Positions 27,101 through 35,241 are shown, counted from the first letter of the stretch. The stretch is DNA of 64,000 bases from Psychroflexus torquis ATCC 700755 (GCF_000153485.2 NC_018721.1:3782001-3846000); one strand, 5' to 3'. The notes: generated by a model from the sequence alone, not told the origin. A program made the numbers and translations.

Positions 27101-27839
27101 AGTGGCTACTGAATTGCCGAGTAAAACAGAAGCTATTATTTATTGCGAAATGAATAAACCACAACGAAAAGTCTATGACCAATTTAAAGATTATTTCAGG
27201 CAGCAAATTCTTGATCAAATTGAAAATGAAGGTGTAAACAGGTCTCAAATATATATTTTACAAGGATTGACAAAGCTTAGGCAAATTTGTAACTCTACTG
27301 CTTTAGCAGATAAGGAGAAGGATTACGGCAATGATTCAGCTAAATTAGACGAATTAGTTAGACACCTTAAACAAAAAGTAGCGAAGCACAAAGTTTTGGT
27401 GTTTTCTCAATTTGTAGGAATGCTTCAATTGGTAAAAGAACGACTTGATGAAGAAGACATCAAATTTGAATACTTAGATGGGCAAACTAAAAAGCGTGAA
27501 GAAAAAGTTAATAACTTTCAAAATAATCCAAAAGTGCGGGTGTTTTTAATCAGCCTAAAAGCTGGTGGTACAGGACTTAACCTAACCGAAGCCGACTACG
27601 TTTATTTGATTGACCCCTGGTGGAATCCAGCAGTCGAAAGCCAAGCCATAGACCGGTGTTATCGCATTGGGCAAGATAAAAAAGTGATGGCTTATCGCAT
27701 GATTTGTAAAGATAGCATAGAGGAGAAAATCCTAAGCCTACAAGACAAGAAGAAAAGTATAGCGGCAGACGTGATAAGAATCGATGAAGGGAAAAAGTCT
27801 TTTAAGAAGAAAGATGTTGAGCGGTTTTTTGGTGCTTAG
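24189..27839 (+). CDS. SNF2-family DNA helicase/ATPase with SWIM zinc finger
   Basis: The 1216-residue protein has an N-terminal SWIM finger (CNCKYSYEGICKH, about residues 63-75) and a second Cys/His cluster (CTCLQHKNCTHK, about 178-189). A long middle region is followed by a C-terminal SNF2 ATPase (about 755-1210). Helicase motifs are clear: YQQEGLNWL, DDMGLGKTLQ, APTSLIFNW, LDESQAIKN, LTGTPIENN, then FSQFVGML, LKAGGTGLNLTEA and QAIDRCYRIGQ. SWI2/SNF2 enzymes of this bacterial type are thought to remodel protein-DNA or RNA polymerase complexes; the precise role is unknown. It stands alone, convergent with waaA 13 bp downstream. Confidence 0.92.
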   Translation: MVINLLKEFVTDNATIESINRSSSYFPFLKDHESFKFKFNTFGTQIEPYEITIDLNDIHHIKTKCNCKYSYEGICKHSVASLAELIRLIKNNQIESSLLIKPKTKESLVLFIPHNLGIMDKDALRKMTFNNSRAFFGDVEITSLNKTSIEAIYEDYQDEFHLKLSKEINSTELKLTCTCLQHKNCTHKYKLLELLKDEFSLDYFSPNFEDEIKKDHLMSMDLYGKVDFNDAFKLEISPKGVFFEDRVKNIMSDAHLIFQPQTEEERKALAKPFESQDSTHGIGLCIRYSDNDYLGMDSICGKLNKNKTEISSGIKIIEDINLDEVITKINDAEIKLLKILIHIDNEAHKLINDDLLDKDIFNFTNYVYQHKNELSTIKLFKHEDQDNFNKKHLLPIEITSETVQPILNIKSNDKFHEFEVKLKVSEKLLKLQSKQILLTPLGVVFKNKLFLYKSPQHALAVIKFEETPDFSLINEGQDQLQAQIIEPYSQYFEINYKVLKEKKSVNKKLIPVRQVYLSEAEEGNYLVFQPIVKYGEKLVSPSSSEKIWLNKEKMLSLKRDQQLEEEFLKLIQELHPKFNDKIDYFYIEATEALKSMWIMECIEDLKNEGIELLGLNQLKKIKYNLNKPNFSIGLSSGTDWFDMEMNISFGDQKVDLRKLQKSIIKKSNYVELNDGSLGILPEKWIEKYKKYFQFGQIKKDKIEVSNFQFNIIDELYEDLETSPDFLKELYEKKKRISNLKQLKEVDPPKHLIAKLRPYQQEGLNWLVFLHENQLGGCLADDMGLGKTLQSIAFLQFLKNNSKNKLKPHLIVAPTSLIFNWMAELEKFAPKLKALAFIGGNRDEHKSSFDQYDLILTTYGSIVKDIEFHKNQVYSYIILDESQAIKNPLSQRFKAVRLLNCENRLALTGTPIENNTFDLYSQFNFLNPGIFGSIKHFRTNFSDAIDKEQDEDTSALLAKIIHPFLLRRTKPQVATELPSKTEAIIYCEMNKPQRKVYDQFKDYFRQQILDQIENEGVNRSQIYILQGLTKLRQICNSTALADKEKDYGNDSAKLDELVRHLKQKVAKHKVLVFSQFVGMLQLVKERLDEEDIKFEYLDGQTKKREEKVNNFQNNPKVRVFLISLKAGGTGLNLTEADYVYLIDPWWNPAVESQAIDRCYRIGQDKKVMAYRMICKDSIEEKILSLQDKKKSIAADVIRIDEGKKSFKKKDVERFFGA

Positions 27840-27852
27840 GAAGTCAAGAAAA

Positions 27853-29094
27853 TTACTTTTCAAGCTTGATAAAGTCCAAAATAGTTTTTGTAGCTCCAGC
27901 CTCAGAATTTACATAGTGACTACAAATCCGTCCACGTTTTTTTCTAAAAGTTGAATTGGTTATCAGTTTTTCAACTATTTTTTCAAATTCAGCCTGATTG
28001 GATACACTAAAAAGACCACCCAATTTTATCAAGGAAACCGCTTCTGGAAAGTTTTTGAAGTTATCCCCAATGATGATAGGAATTCCAAATGCAGCAGGCT
28101 CTAAGACGTTATGTAAGCCGCTGTTTCCCATTCCGCCTCCTACGTATGCCACATCGGCATAACTGTATATTTTTGTCAATAAGCCTATCGTATCCACAAT
28201 TAACACATCGAAGTCAGCTAAATTATTGTGCTCCAATTCTGTGTAGCAGATCACTTTTTTGGTAAGGGTTTTCTTTAATTTCTGAATTTGTATAGGCTTA
28301 ATTTGATGAGGCGCAATGACCACCTTAATTTTGAGAGATACCTTATCAATAACGTCCAAAAATAAAGACTCATCTTCTGGCCATGAACTTCCAAAGACTA
28401 CGACAGGTTCATCTGAATCTGTAAATTTTTCCATGAATTCAAGTTTATTATCCATACTTAACTGAGAGATGACTCGGTCGTAGCGGGTATCCCCAGATAA
28501 ACTAGAATTATCAAAATGATGTCGTTTTAATAATTGAAGAGAGTCTTCGTTTTGTACAAAAATGTGATTGAATTTACCCAAGGCTTCTGCCATAAAATGT
28601 CCCAAAGGTTTGAAGTAAAGTTGGTCTTCTCTAAATACACCAGAAACCAAATATGTTTTAATTTCTCTTTTAGCTATTTCATCCAAGAAGTTTGGCCAAA
28701 TTTCATATTTGATAAAAAAGGTGATTTCTGGTTGAAGGATATCTAAAAAAGCTTTGGCATTTTTAGGGGTATCAATCGGTAAATAGGTAATAATATCCAA
28801 TTTAGAATCCTTCTTTTTTACCTCATAACCAGAGGGTGAAAAAAAGCTAACAGCAATTTTATGATTTGGATGCGATGTTTTTAATTGGTTTATAAGTGGT
28901 ACCGCTTGTTCATACTCACCAAGCGATGCTGTATGAAACCATATAATCTTATCATTTTCAGAAACTTGGGCAGCTAGTTTTTGTTTCCATTGGGTTCTGC
29001 CTTTCACAAATAATTTCAATTTTGGACTGATGAAATGGAAAGCTGGTAAAATCAATTGAGTACAGTGGATGAGAATCTGATAAAATAATTTCAA
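27853..29094 (-). CDS. waaA: 3-deoxy-D-manno-octulosonic acid (Kdo) transferase
   Basis: WaaA (KdtA) adds Kdo to lipid A precursor at the inner membrane. The 413-residue protein has a hydrophobic N-terminal anchor, then WFHTASLGEYEQAVPLI with the conserved SLGE acid, the conserved SGDTRYDRV, and a C-terminal nucleotide-sugar region with YVGGGMGNSGLHNVLEPAAFG ending in the Kdo-transferase pattern HNVLEPA. Length and motif order fit family GT30. It is convergent with the SNF2 gene and divergent from the DegT aminotransferase, so it appears to be a single-gene unit. Confidence 0.93.
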   Translation of the reverse strand: MKLFYQILIHCTQLILPAFHFISPKLKLFVKGRTQWKQKLAAQVSENDKIIWFHTASLGEYEQAVPLINQLKTSHPNHKIAVSFFSPSGYEVKKKDSKLDIITYLPIDTPKNAKAFLDILQPEITFFIKYEIWPNFLDEIAKREIKTYLVSGVFREDQLYFKPLGHFMAEALGKFNHIFVQNEDSLQLLKRHHFDNSSLSGDTRYDRVISQLSMDNKLEFMEKFTDSDEPVVVFGSSWPEDESLFLDVIDKVSLKIKVVIAPHQIKPIQIQKLKKTLTKKVICYTELEHNNLADFDVLIVDTIGLLTKIYSYADVAYVGGGMGNSGLHNVLEPAAFGIPIIIGDNFKNFPEAVSLIKLGGLFSVSNQAEFEKIVEKLITNSTFRKKRGRICSHYVNSEAGATKTILDFIKLEK

Positions 29095-29130
29095 ACTTTA
29101 TTTTTTTCAAAAATAAGCTTTTAGTCGAAT

Positions 29131-29163
29131 TTGCTCTTTAAATCCTTTATATTCTTATTTTTG
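29131..29163 (+). promoter_or_regulatory. Bacteroidota-type promoter of the DegT aminotransferase gene
   Basis: TTG at 29131-29133 and TATTTTTG at 29156-29163 are separated by 22 bp, matching the phylum consensus TTG-N17-23-TAnnTTTG. The ATG at 29193 is 30 bp downstream. A short in-frame duplication, ATGAATAAACT, puts a second possible ATG at 29181. Confidence 0.55.
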
Positions 29164-29192
29164 TGACAGAAAAAATAAATTATGAATAAACT

Positions 29193-30359
29193 ATGAATAA
29201 ACTGCAAATGGTTGACCTTAAAGGTCAATACGAGAAGATAAAAGATGAAGTTGATAAGTCTATCATAGAAGTTGTAAACTCAACAGCTTATATTAATGGT
29301 CCAGCAGTCAAACAATTTCAAGAGAATCTAGAAAATTATATGGGAGTAAAGCACGTCATTCCTTGTGCAAATGGAACAGACGCCTTACAGATTTCTATGA
29401 TGGGACTTGGCCTAAAGCCAGGGGACGAAGTGATTACTGTGGATTTCACCTTTGCTGCAACCGTAGAGGTCATTGCTCTTTTGAATCTAACACCTGTTTT
29501 GATTGATGTTGATAAAGATACGTTCAATATCGACTTGGAGAAACTAAAAAAAGCGATTACTCCCAAGACCAAAGCAATCGTTCCCGTTCATCTATTTGGG
29601 CATGTTGCACAAATGGAGGAAATTATGGAGATTGCTAAAGCTCATAATTTGTTTGTTATTGAAGATAACGCACAAGCCATCGGTGCTAATTACACGTTTA
29701 AAAACGGTACTCAACAAAAGGCTGGGACCATTGGTGATGTTGGTGCTACTTCTTTTTTTCCTTCCAAAAATTTAGGAGCTTATGGAGATGGAGGTGCTAT
29801 TTTTACAAATAACGATGAGTTGGCTCATACCTTAAGAGGAGTAGTAAATCATGGTATGTACGAGCGTTACCATCATGATGTCGTTGGAGTTAATTCTAGA
29901 TTAGATAGCATCCAGGCTGCTATTTTGGATATTAAACTTAAGCACTTGGACAATTTTAGCTCAAATCGACAAAATGCGGCTCGTCAATATAACGAGGCTT
30001 TGAGCAAATCTGAACATATTGAAATTCCAAAGACTGAAACTCATAAAGCTTGTGATAATTCAAAAGGCATTTGTGATACTTGCGATTGTCATGTATTTCA
30101 TCAATATACCATTAAGATTAAAAATGGTAAGCGTGATGAGCTAGTGAACCATTTTAAAGAAAAAAATATTCCACACGGAGTTTACTACCCAATTCCACTT
30201 CACTTGCAAAAAGCTTATAAAGATGAGCGATACGATGAAAAGGAGTTTACAATAACCAATAAGTTGGTAGACGAAGTCATTTCCCTACCAATGCATACCG
30301 AATTGGATAAGGAACAGATAGATTATATTACTTCTGAAATTCTAAAAGTAGTAGGATAA
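29193..30359 (+). CDS. DegT/DnrJ/EryC1/StrS-family sugar aminotransferase with cysteine-rich insertion
   Basis: This 388-residue PLP enzyme belongs to the family that aminates keto-sugars for LPS, capsule or O-antigen. Evidence: PCANGTDALQISMM, VHLFGH, IEDNAQAIGA and the Schiff-base lysine Lys192 in FPSKNLGAYGDGG, then VNSRLDSIQAAIL and the C-terminal GVYYPIPLHLQKAY. Between residues 287 and 300 there is an unusual cluster, Cys287, Cys294, Cys297, Cys299 and His300, where most family members I recall have a short loop. It could bind a metal ion; that is inference. The product may be a WbpE- or FdtB-like amino sugar. It carries its own promoter and a terminator follows. Confidence 0.88.
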   Translation: MNKLQMVDLKGQYEKIKDEVDKSIIEVVNSTAYINGPAVKQFQENLENYMGVKHVIPCANGTDALQISMMGLGLKPGDEVITVDFTFAATVEVIALLNLTPVLIDVDKDTFNIDLEKLKKAITPKTKAIVPVHLFGHVAQMEEIMEIAKAHNLFVIEDNAQAIGANYTFKNGTQQKAGTIGDVGATSFFPSKNLGAYGDGGAIFTNNDELAHTLRGVVNHGMYERYHHDVVGVNSRLDSIQAAILDIKLKHLDNFSSNRQNAARQYNEALSKSEHIEIPKTETHKACDNSKGICDTCDCHVFHQYTIKIKNGKRDELVNHFKEKNIPHGVYYPIPLHLQKAYKDERYDEKEFTITNKLVDEVISLPMHTELDKEQIDYITSEILKVVG

Positions 30360-30378
30360 GCGTATTGATTCTTATAAG

Positions 30379-30415
30379 TATAAAAAAAGCCTCGATGTTC
30401 GAGGCTTTTTTTATA
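30379..30415. terminator. Bidirectional rho-independent terminator between DegT aminotransferase and clpS
   Basis: A near-perfect hairpin has the core GCCTCGA / TCGAGGC around a TGT loop. It is flanked by an A-run on the left and a T-run on the right, so it can terminate in both directions. It overlaps the last codons of clpS and lies 19 bp after the aminotransferase stop. Confidence 0.85.
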
Positions 30416-30686
30416 CTATTTCAGCGCTAATCCCTGCTTTTAGGATTTCAGTACATCGAGGTTTTAGATCGTCAAACCCTCCAGACTTTACAGCGCATTT
30501 TCCTTTATAATGTATGAGTAGGGTACATTGCTCTGCTTGGATAGAGTCATGGTCACAGGTTTTAATTAGTGTTTCTATAACATGGTCAAAAGTATTTACC
30601 TCATCGTTATAAACGATAATTTCATATGAATCTGTAAGTTTTTCCTCAACGTCAACTTCTTCTAAAACTTCTTCCTTAACACTCAT
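30411..30686 (-). CDS. clpS: ATP-dependent Clp protease adaptor ClpS
   Basis: ClpS delivers N-degron substrates to ClpAP-type proteases. The 91-residue protein has an acidic flexible N-terminus and the conserved fold core YEIIVYNDEVNTFDHVIETLI, with the typical key phrase VYNDEVNTFDHV. The usual later motif near the substrate pocket is GKCAVKSG. It is the last gene of a minus-strand run that includes prmA and tpiA (45 bp from prmA). The stop codon sits inside the shared terminator. Confidence 0.94.
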   Translation of the reverse strand: MSVKEEVLEEVDVEEKLTDSYEIIVYNDEVNTFDHVIETLIKTCDHDSIQAEQCTLLIHYKGKCAVKSGGFDDLKPRCTEILKAGISAEIV

Positions 30687-30731
30687 TTTTTTAAATTTTT
30701 ACAAATATATAGAGAATTCCTAAGGCTGATT

Positions 30732-31556
30732 TTAATTTTTAGTGAATTTGGCAGCCACCCAGTTGTCTTTTATCTGATTCTTAACGAATGTCAACTCTTG
30801 TTTCGTTGCTTCTTCCTTTATTAAATCTAGGTCTTCATTATAAAACCCACTAAAATAGATCACACCTTCAGATTCAAGGTGAGAAGAATATATTGACATG
30901 TCTCTTAATAAAATGTTTCTATTGATGTTCGCTAAAATGAGATCATACTCCTTCTCAATTTTTTCTGCTCCTCCTAACAGGACATTTCCTTTACACGAGT
31001 TTCTTTCTAGGTTTTCTTCAGCATTTTCTACGCACCAAGTATCTATATCTATATAATCTACAGATTGTGCTCCTTGTATATCTGCTAATATGCCCAACAC
31101 ACCAGTGCCACATCCCATGTCTAAAACACGTTTGCCTTTGCAATCTTCTTCCAAGAGCATTTTAGAAATTTGATAAGTCGTTGCATGATGTCCAGTACCA
31201 AAAGACATTTTAGGCATTATGATAATATCAATTTCAGATTCTGTTTTAGGATGAAAAGGAGCTCTTATCGTACACCGTGTATCGATATGAATAGAATGGA
31301 AGTTTTTTTCCCATTCTTCATTCCAATTCACTTGAGGAATTGACGTTTTAGTATACGATATTTTAAATTCATCAGATTTTAAAATAAATAAACTCTCTAC
31401 TAAATCGTCTTTATCTTTAGATTCCTCGATATAAGCAAGAAGACCACTTTCGTGATCTTCAAAACTTTCAAAAGGAAGCTCACCCAGCTCAGCTAGAATA
31501 ATATCTCTACCAGGTTGGAGCGGGAGAACTTTAAAATTATATTCTATATATGTCAT
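30732..31556 (-). CDS. prmA: Ribosomal protein L11 methyltransferase
   Basis: PrmA trimethylates ribosomal protein L11. The 274-residue protein has an N-terminal substrate-recognition domain (about 1-90) and a class I methyltransferase domain with MPKMSFGTGHHATT, VLDMGCGTGVLGI (motif I), VDYIDID and LANINRN (the NPPY-like position of the family). Length and the conserved FGTGHH are diagnostic. The gene starts one base after tpiA ends and precedes clpS, so it is within a co-transcribed run. Confidence 0.94.
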   Translation of the reverse strand: MTYIEYNFKVLPLQPGRDIILAELGELPFESFEDHESGLLAYIEESKDKDDLVESLFILKSDEFKISYTKTSIPQVNWNEEWEKNFHSIHIDTRCTIRAPFHPKTESEIDIIIMPKMSFGTGHHATTYQISKMLLEEDCKGKRVLDMGCGTGVLGILADIQGAQSVDYIDIDTWCVENAEENLERNSCKGNVLLGGAEKIEKEYDLILANINRNILLRDMSIYSSHLESEGVIYFSGFYNEDLDLIKEEATKQELTFVKNQIKDNWVAAKFTKN

Positions 31557-31557
31557 A

Positions 31558-32310
31558 TTAGAAAGACATTACAATTTCTGCAAAACTATCTGCATCTAGA
31601 GAGGCACCCCCTATAAGCCCACCATCAACATCTTTTTTAGCAAAAATTTCTTTAGCATTATTTGGTTTGACACTTCCTCCATAAAGGATAGAGGTTTGAT
31701 CGGCAATCTCTTGGCTGTATTGTTTAGCTAAAATCTTGCGGATGTGTTCATGAATCTCTTGGGCTTGTTCTGGAGAAGCTGTTTCTCCTGTTCCAATGGC
31801 CCAGACGGGTTCATAAGCAATCACTACATCTTTCATTTCTGAAGCGTCAATATGAAAAAGACCATTCTTCAATTGTTCTTCTACCACTTCAAAATGTTTG
31901 TCAGCTTTTCTTTTCTCTAGGTCTTCACCGATACAGAACATCACTTTAAGGTCATGCTTCAGAGCGGCAGTCACCTTTTTTGCAAGTAAATCATCGCTTT
32001 CTTCATAGATGGCTCTTCGCTCACTATGTCCAATGATAGCGTATTCTACACCAACACTTTTCAGCATACTAGGAGAGATTTCTCCTGTATAAGCGCCTTT
32101 GTCGTTTTCATTGATGTTTTGAGATGAAATCTTTATTGAAGAATTTTCTAAGGTCTTGTGAGCCGCATACAAGTTGGTGAAGGGTGGTGCAACAATAACT
32201 TCTGCGTTAGATTTAGAAAAATCTTTTTGTTTTAAAGCATTCAAAAGATGTTGTGATTCATCTAAATCACAATTCATTTTCCAGTTTCCTGCTACAATTT
32301 GAGTTCTCAT
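31558..32310 (-). CDS. tpiA: Triosephosphate isomerase
   Basis: Tpi interconverts dihydroxyacetone phosphate and glyceraldehyde 3-phosphate in the cytoplasm. The 250-residue protein has all active-site elements: VAGNWKMN (Asn and Lys), IIGHSERR (electrophilic His), AYEPVWAIGTG (catalytic Glu, flexible loop) and LYGGSVKPNN with GLIGGASL at the phosphate site. It begins 10 bp after the ABC permease and ends one base before prmA. Confidence 0.97.
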   Translation of the reverse strand: MRTQIVAGNWKMNCDLDESQHLLNALKQKDFSKSNAEVIVAPPFTNLYAAHKTLENSSIKISSQNINENDKGAYTGEISPSMLKSVGVEYAIIGHSERRAIYEESDDLLAKKVTAALKHDLKVMFCIGEDLEKRKADKHFEVVEEQLKNGLFHIDASEMKDVVIAYEPVWAIGTGETASPEQAQEIHEHIRKILAKQYSQEIADQTSILYGGSVKPNNAKEIFAKKDVDGGLIGGASLDADSFAEIVMSF

Positions 32311-32320
32311 AGGTATATTT

Positions 32321-33391
32321 TTAAGTAATTCTTGGGTCTAATAATTTATATATGATGTCTACGAATATATTAATAATGATAAAAACGATAGCTATAGTTA
32401 ACACAGCTCCCATTATAATTGGCAAATCTAAGGTATTTAAAGCATCAACAATTTCTTTTCCTAATCCATTCCATCCAAAGATGTATTCTACAAAAACAGC
32501 TCCTGCAAGCATAGAAGCAAACCATCCAGAAATAGCAGTTATAACAGGGTTAAGGGCGTTTTTAAGACTATGTCCTACAATTATAGAATAAGTATTTAAG
32601 CCTTTTGCCTTTGCAGTTCTAATATAGTCTTGTTGAAATACTTCTAAAAGTGAACTCCGCATAAGCTGAACTACAACTGCTAACGGACGAATACCTAGTA
32701 CCAGAGAGGGAAGAATTAGATTTTTGAAATGCAAACGCTTTTCTTCTCCAAAATCATCCAATTCATACAGATTTCCTGTCATGTTGAGACCTGTGTACTC
32801 TCGAAGTACAAAACCAAAAAGCCAAGCCGCAAGAATAGCACTAAAAAAAGAAGGTAAACTCATTCCAAGAGTGCTTAAGACTTGTATGCCCTTATCGATC
32901 CAAGTATCCTTTTGAAGGGCAGAAATAATCCCTAAGAAAATACCAATTAACAAAGCCACTATGATCGACGATATAGCCAAAATCGCTGTATTGGGCAAAG
33001 TTTGCTTAATAATATCGATGACATCTTGGTCTTGTCGTTGAAATGAAGTTCTTAGGTATGGATATTTAAAATACAAACTTCCTGTGGAGATGTTCAGTAA
33101 TTTTACCCCGGAATATTTATCATCCTCAAAGTAAGTGAAATCTGAAGTTTCCTGACTATGCCAAGATAATGGAGACAAATCGTTGAGATAGAATAGATAT
33201 TGCTGACTTATAGGCTTATCGAACCCATATTTTTCTTTTTGTTTCTGAAGTTGTTCTTGGGTTTCATTTTGCCCTAACATCATTTGTGCAGGGTCTCCAG
33301 GTAAAACGCTAAATAAAAAAAAGATGACAGTTACAACCCCAAAAATAGTTAAAAGAGCATAGCCCACCTTTTGAAAAATTAATTTTAGCAC
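32321..33391 (-). CDS. ABC transporter permease, DppB/OppB type
   Basis: The 356-residue inner-membrane protein begins with the DppB-like N-terminus (VTVIFFLFSVLPGDPAQMM), then has a periplasmic loop, and a permease core with five or so helices and the coupling region LEVFQQDYIRTAKAKGL that contacts the ATPase. It ends DIIYKLLDPRIT, typical of the family. The loop between residues 62 and 125 is longer than I recall for DppB. Partners (second permease, ATPases, binding protein) are not adjacent; instead it sits in a run of housekeeping genes (tpiA downstream, a BT_3928-type gene upstream). Substrate is probably peptide or a similar solute. Confidence 0.88.
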   Translation of the reverse strand: MLKLIFQKVGYALLTIFGVVTVIFFLFSVLPGDPAQMMLGQNETQEQLQKQKEKYGFDKPISQQYLFYLNDLSPLSWHSQETSDFTYFEDDKYSGVKLLNISTGSLYFKYPYLRTSFQRQDQDVIDIIKQTLPNTAILAISSIIVALLIGIFLGIISALQKDTWIDKGIQVLSTLGMSLPSFFSAILAAWLFGFVLREYTGLNMTGNLYELDDFGEEKRLHFKNLILPSLVLGIRPLAVVVQLMRSSLLEVFQQDYIRTAKAKGLNTYSIIVGHSLKNALNPVITAISGWFASMLAGAVFVEYIFGWNGLGKEIVDALNTLDLPIIMGAVLTIAIVFIIINIFVDIIYKLLDPRIT

Positions 33392-33403
33392 GTTTTAGAA
33401 ATT

Positions 33404-34492
33404 TTAAAAATCATCTGCATCGTTCCAACTTAGCTTGTCTACGATAGTTCCTTTTTCAATATTGACTAAACCTGGACTTGCTCTTATAATAGTTTTAATA
33501 GCGGTTTCATCAGCAAAATAGAAATCAAAATCAAGAGCGTATTCAGATTTAAATTTAGAAATAGCTGAAGGGCCAGAAGCTGTTAATCCTATTATTTTAT
33601 AATTTTCAGCTTTAGCCTTTGATAACGCTGACTTAATTTGAGCCCAACCTTGAAGTTCAGTTTTTGAAAGATTATAAGCAACTATGATAAGTAGTTTATC
33701 TTCTTCCATTAATGATTCTGTAAAGTCTTCACCATTTTTCATTACTGAAAAGTCATGGATAGGAGGGAGATAACCTTCAGTTATCAACTCTGTAGTCACA
33801 GTTATAAATTCTCCTGGGACATTGGGATAGCTTCCGTTAGTGGTATACACTTTTGAAACACTATTCTCCTCAAACGTCCATTGGTATTCATATACGGCCT
33901 CTTGTGCATCGTCAGGAAAGGACATAGCTTCGGGAATGTTTGTTCCTTTTGAATAAGCTCTAAAATCTAAAGCAGGCAAGTGCATTAACACGTGGTAAGC
34001 AAAATACAGACAAGCTATAGCAGTAGCAAATACAACCCATTTTAAAGAAGCTTTATTAAATAGTGGTTTTAGATAGCTGTCATTTAAAAACAGAATTAAG
34101 ATAAGAATAAACAAGATGACGTCTTTTCCAAAAGATTGCCACGGTGTTAATGGAATGGCATCCCCAAAGCATCCACAATCGGTTACTTTATTGAAATAAG
34201 CTGAGTAAAAAGTAAGGAAGGTGAAAAATATAATCATAAGTAATAAACTCCATTTCGTAAATTTTGGAGCATATCCTATAAGAAGAGTCACTCCTAAAAG
34301 CAACTCATAGATGACAATAAAAATAGCAATTACTAGTGCATATGGCACCAGAAATTCAAGATTTAAGACCCCTTCACCAAAATATTCCTGAAGCTTGTAA
34401 GAAAACCCAATCGGGTCATTCAACTTTACAAATCCACTGAAAATAAATAAAACACCAACAAGAATTCTTGATAAACCTACTAAATATCTCAT
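33404..34492 (-). CDS. BT_3928-type membrane protein (DoxX/MauE-like plus thioredoxin-like tail)
   Basis: This 362-residue protein has an N-terminal DoxX-like membrane domain of four helices (opening RILVGVLFIFSGFVKLNDP), including the conserved CGCFGDAIPLTPWQS (two Cys). A fifth helix lies near residue 155, followed by a soluble C-terminal region with DKLLIIVAYNLSK and YKIIGLTASG that looks like a degenerate thioredoxin/AhpC fold without a visible CxxC. This layout matches what is annotated in Bacteroidota as the BT_3928 family. Its role is unknown; redox or respiratory-chain links have been suggested for DoxX relatives. It directly follows DUF1599. Confidence 0.78.
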   Translation of the reverse strand: MRYLVGLSRILVGVLFIFSGFVKLNDPIGFSYKLQEYFGEGVLNLEFLVPYALVIAIFIVIYELLLGVTLLIGYAPKFTKWSLLLMIIFFTFLTFYSAYFNKVTDCGCFGDAIPLTPWQSFGKDVILFILILILFLNDSYLKPLFNKASLKWVVFATAIACLYFAYHVLMHLPALDFRAYSKGTNIPEAMSFPDDAQEAVYEYQWTFEENSVSKVYTTNGSYPNVPGEFITVTTELITEGYLPPIHDFSVMKNGEDFTESLMEEDKLLIIVAYNLSKTELQGWAQIKSALSKAKAENYKIIGLTASGPSAISKFKSEYALDFDFYFADETAIKTIIRASPGLVNIEKGTIVDKLSWNDADDF

Positions 34493-35035
34493 TTAATTTT
34501 GTTTTGAGGTCAAATGAATTAAAGCAAATACAGAATAATTGATAATATCGAGATAATTGGCATCTATACCTTCGCTTACCAAAGTTTGACCTTGATTATC
34601 TTCAATTTGCTTAACGCGCAATAATTTCTGAAGGATAAGGTCCGTTAGTGAACTGACTCTGAGTTTCCTCCAAGCCTCTCCATAATCATGGTTTTTATCA
34701 ATCATTAAATCTTTCGATTTTTTGACTTGAACGTTATAATGAGTCAAAGCTTTTTCACTCGTTAAATCGGCTTTATCGGCAAAACCAAGTTCAATTTGAA
34801 TCAAAGCCATTAAGGAATAGTTGATAATTCCAATAAACTCGGAATCCTCATTTTCTTCAATTTTTTTCTCAGTAGCTTCTTGTAAACTTCGTATTCTACA
34901 TGCTTTTATATAGATCTGATCGGTCAATGAAGAAAGTCTAAGAATTCTCCAAGCTGTTCCATAATCTTTAGTTTTCATTTCAAAGAGATCTCTGCAGGTC
35001 TCGATGACTTGATCAAATTCTTGGTTTGTGGTCAT
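34493..35035 (-). CDS. DUF1599 domain-containing protein
   Basis: The 180-residue protein consists of two tandem DUF1599 modules. Each contains the phrase KxxDYGxAWRxLRxSSLTDxI: in the first near residues 22-42 and in the second near 118-138. Each is followed by a segment of the form LLRVKQIEDN or KACRIRSLQE and a NYSVFALI or NYSLMALI helix. The all-helical repeats resemble nucleotide-processing folds, but no activity is established to my knowledge. It is the first gene of the minus-strand run that ends at clpS; the next gene starts on the base after its stop. Confidence 0.86.
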   Translation of the reverse strand: MTTNQEFDQVIETCRDLFEMKTKDYGTAWRILRLSSLTDQIYIKACRIRSLQEATEKKIEENEDSEFIGIINYSLMALIQIELGFADKADLTSEKALTHYNVQVKKSKDLMIDKNHDYGEAWRKLRVSSLTDLILQKLLRVKQIEDNQGQTLVSEGIDANYLDIINYSVFALIHLTSKQN

Positions 35036-35205
35036 AATTTCTAATCGAAAGGTAAATTTCGACTAATTTTGATAGACTACAAAAACAAAACTATAAATAC
35101 TGGTAATTTAGCGTGGCATAGGAATTGAACTTACAAGTGAAGAAAGATAATTTCTATTGGGAATCAGTCTTTTCCAAAGAAATCAATATAAAAAAAAGAA
35201 GACGA

Positions 35206-35221
35206 GTCAGTTGTAACTGAC
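35206..35221. promoter_or_regulatory. Perfect 16-bp dyad upstream of lon
   Basis: GTCAGTT and AACTGAC form a perfect 7-bp inverted repeat around two bases, ending 20 bp before the lon ATG. It could be a binding site for a dimeric regulator or a leader hairpin. No -7 element of the TAnnTTTG form is visible between it and the start. Confidence 0.35.
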
Positions 35222-35241
35222 ATTTTGACAAAAAAATAATT

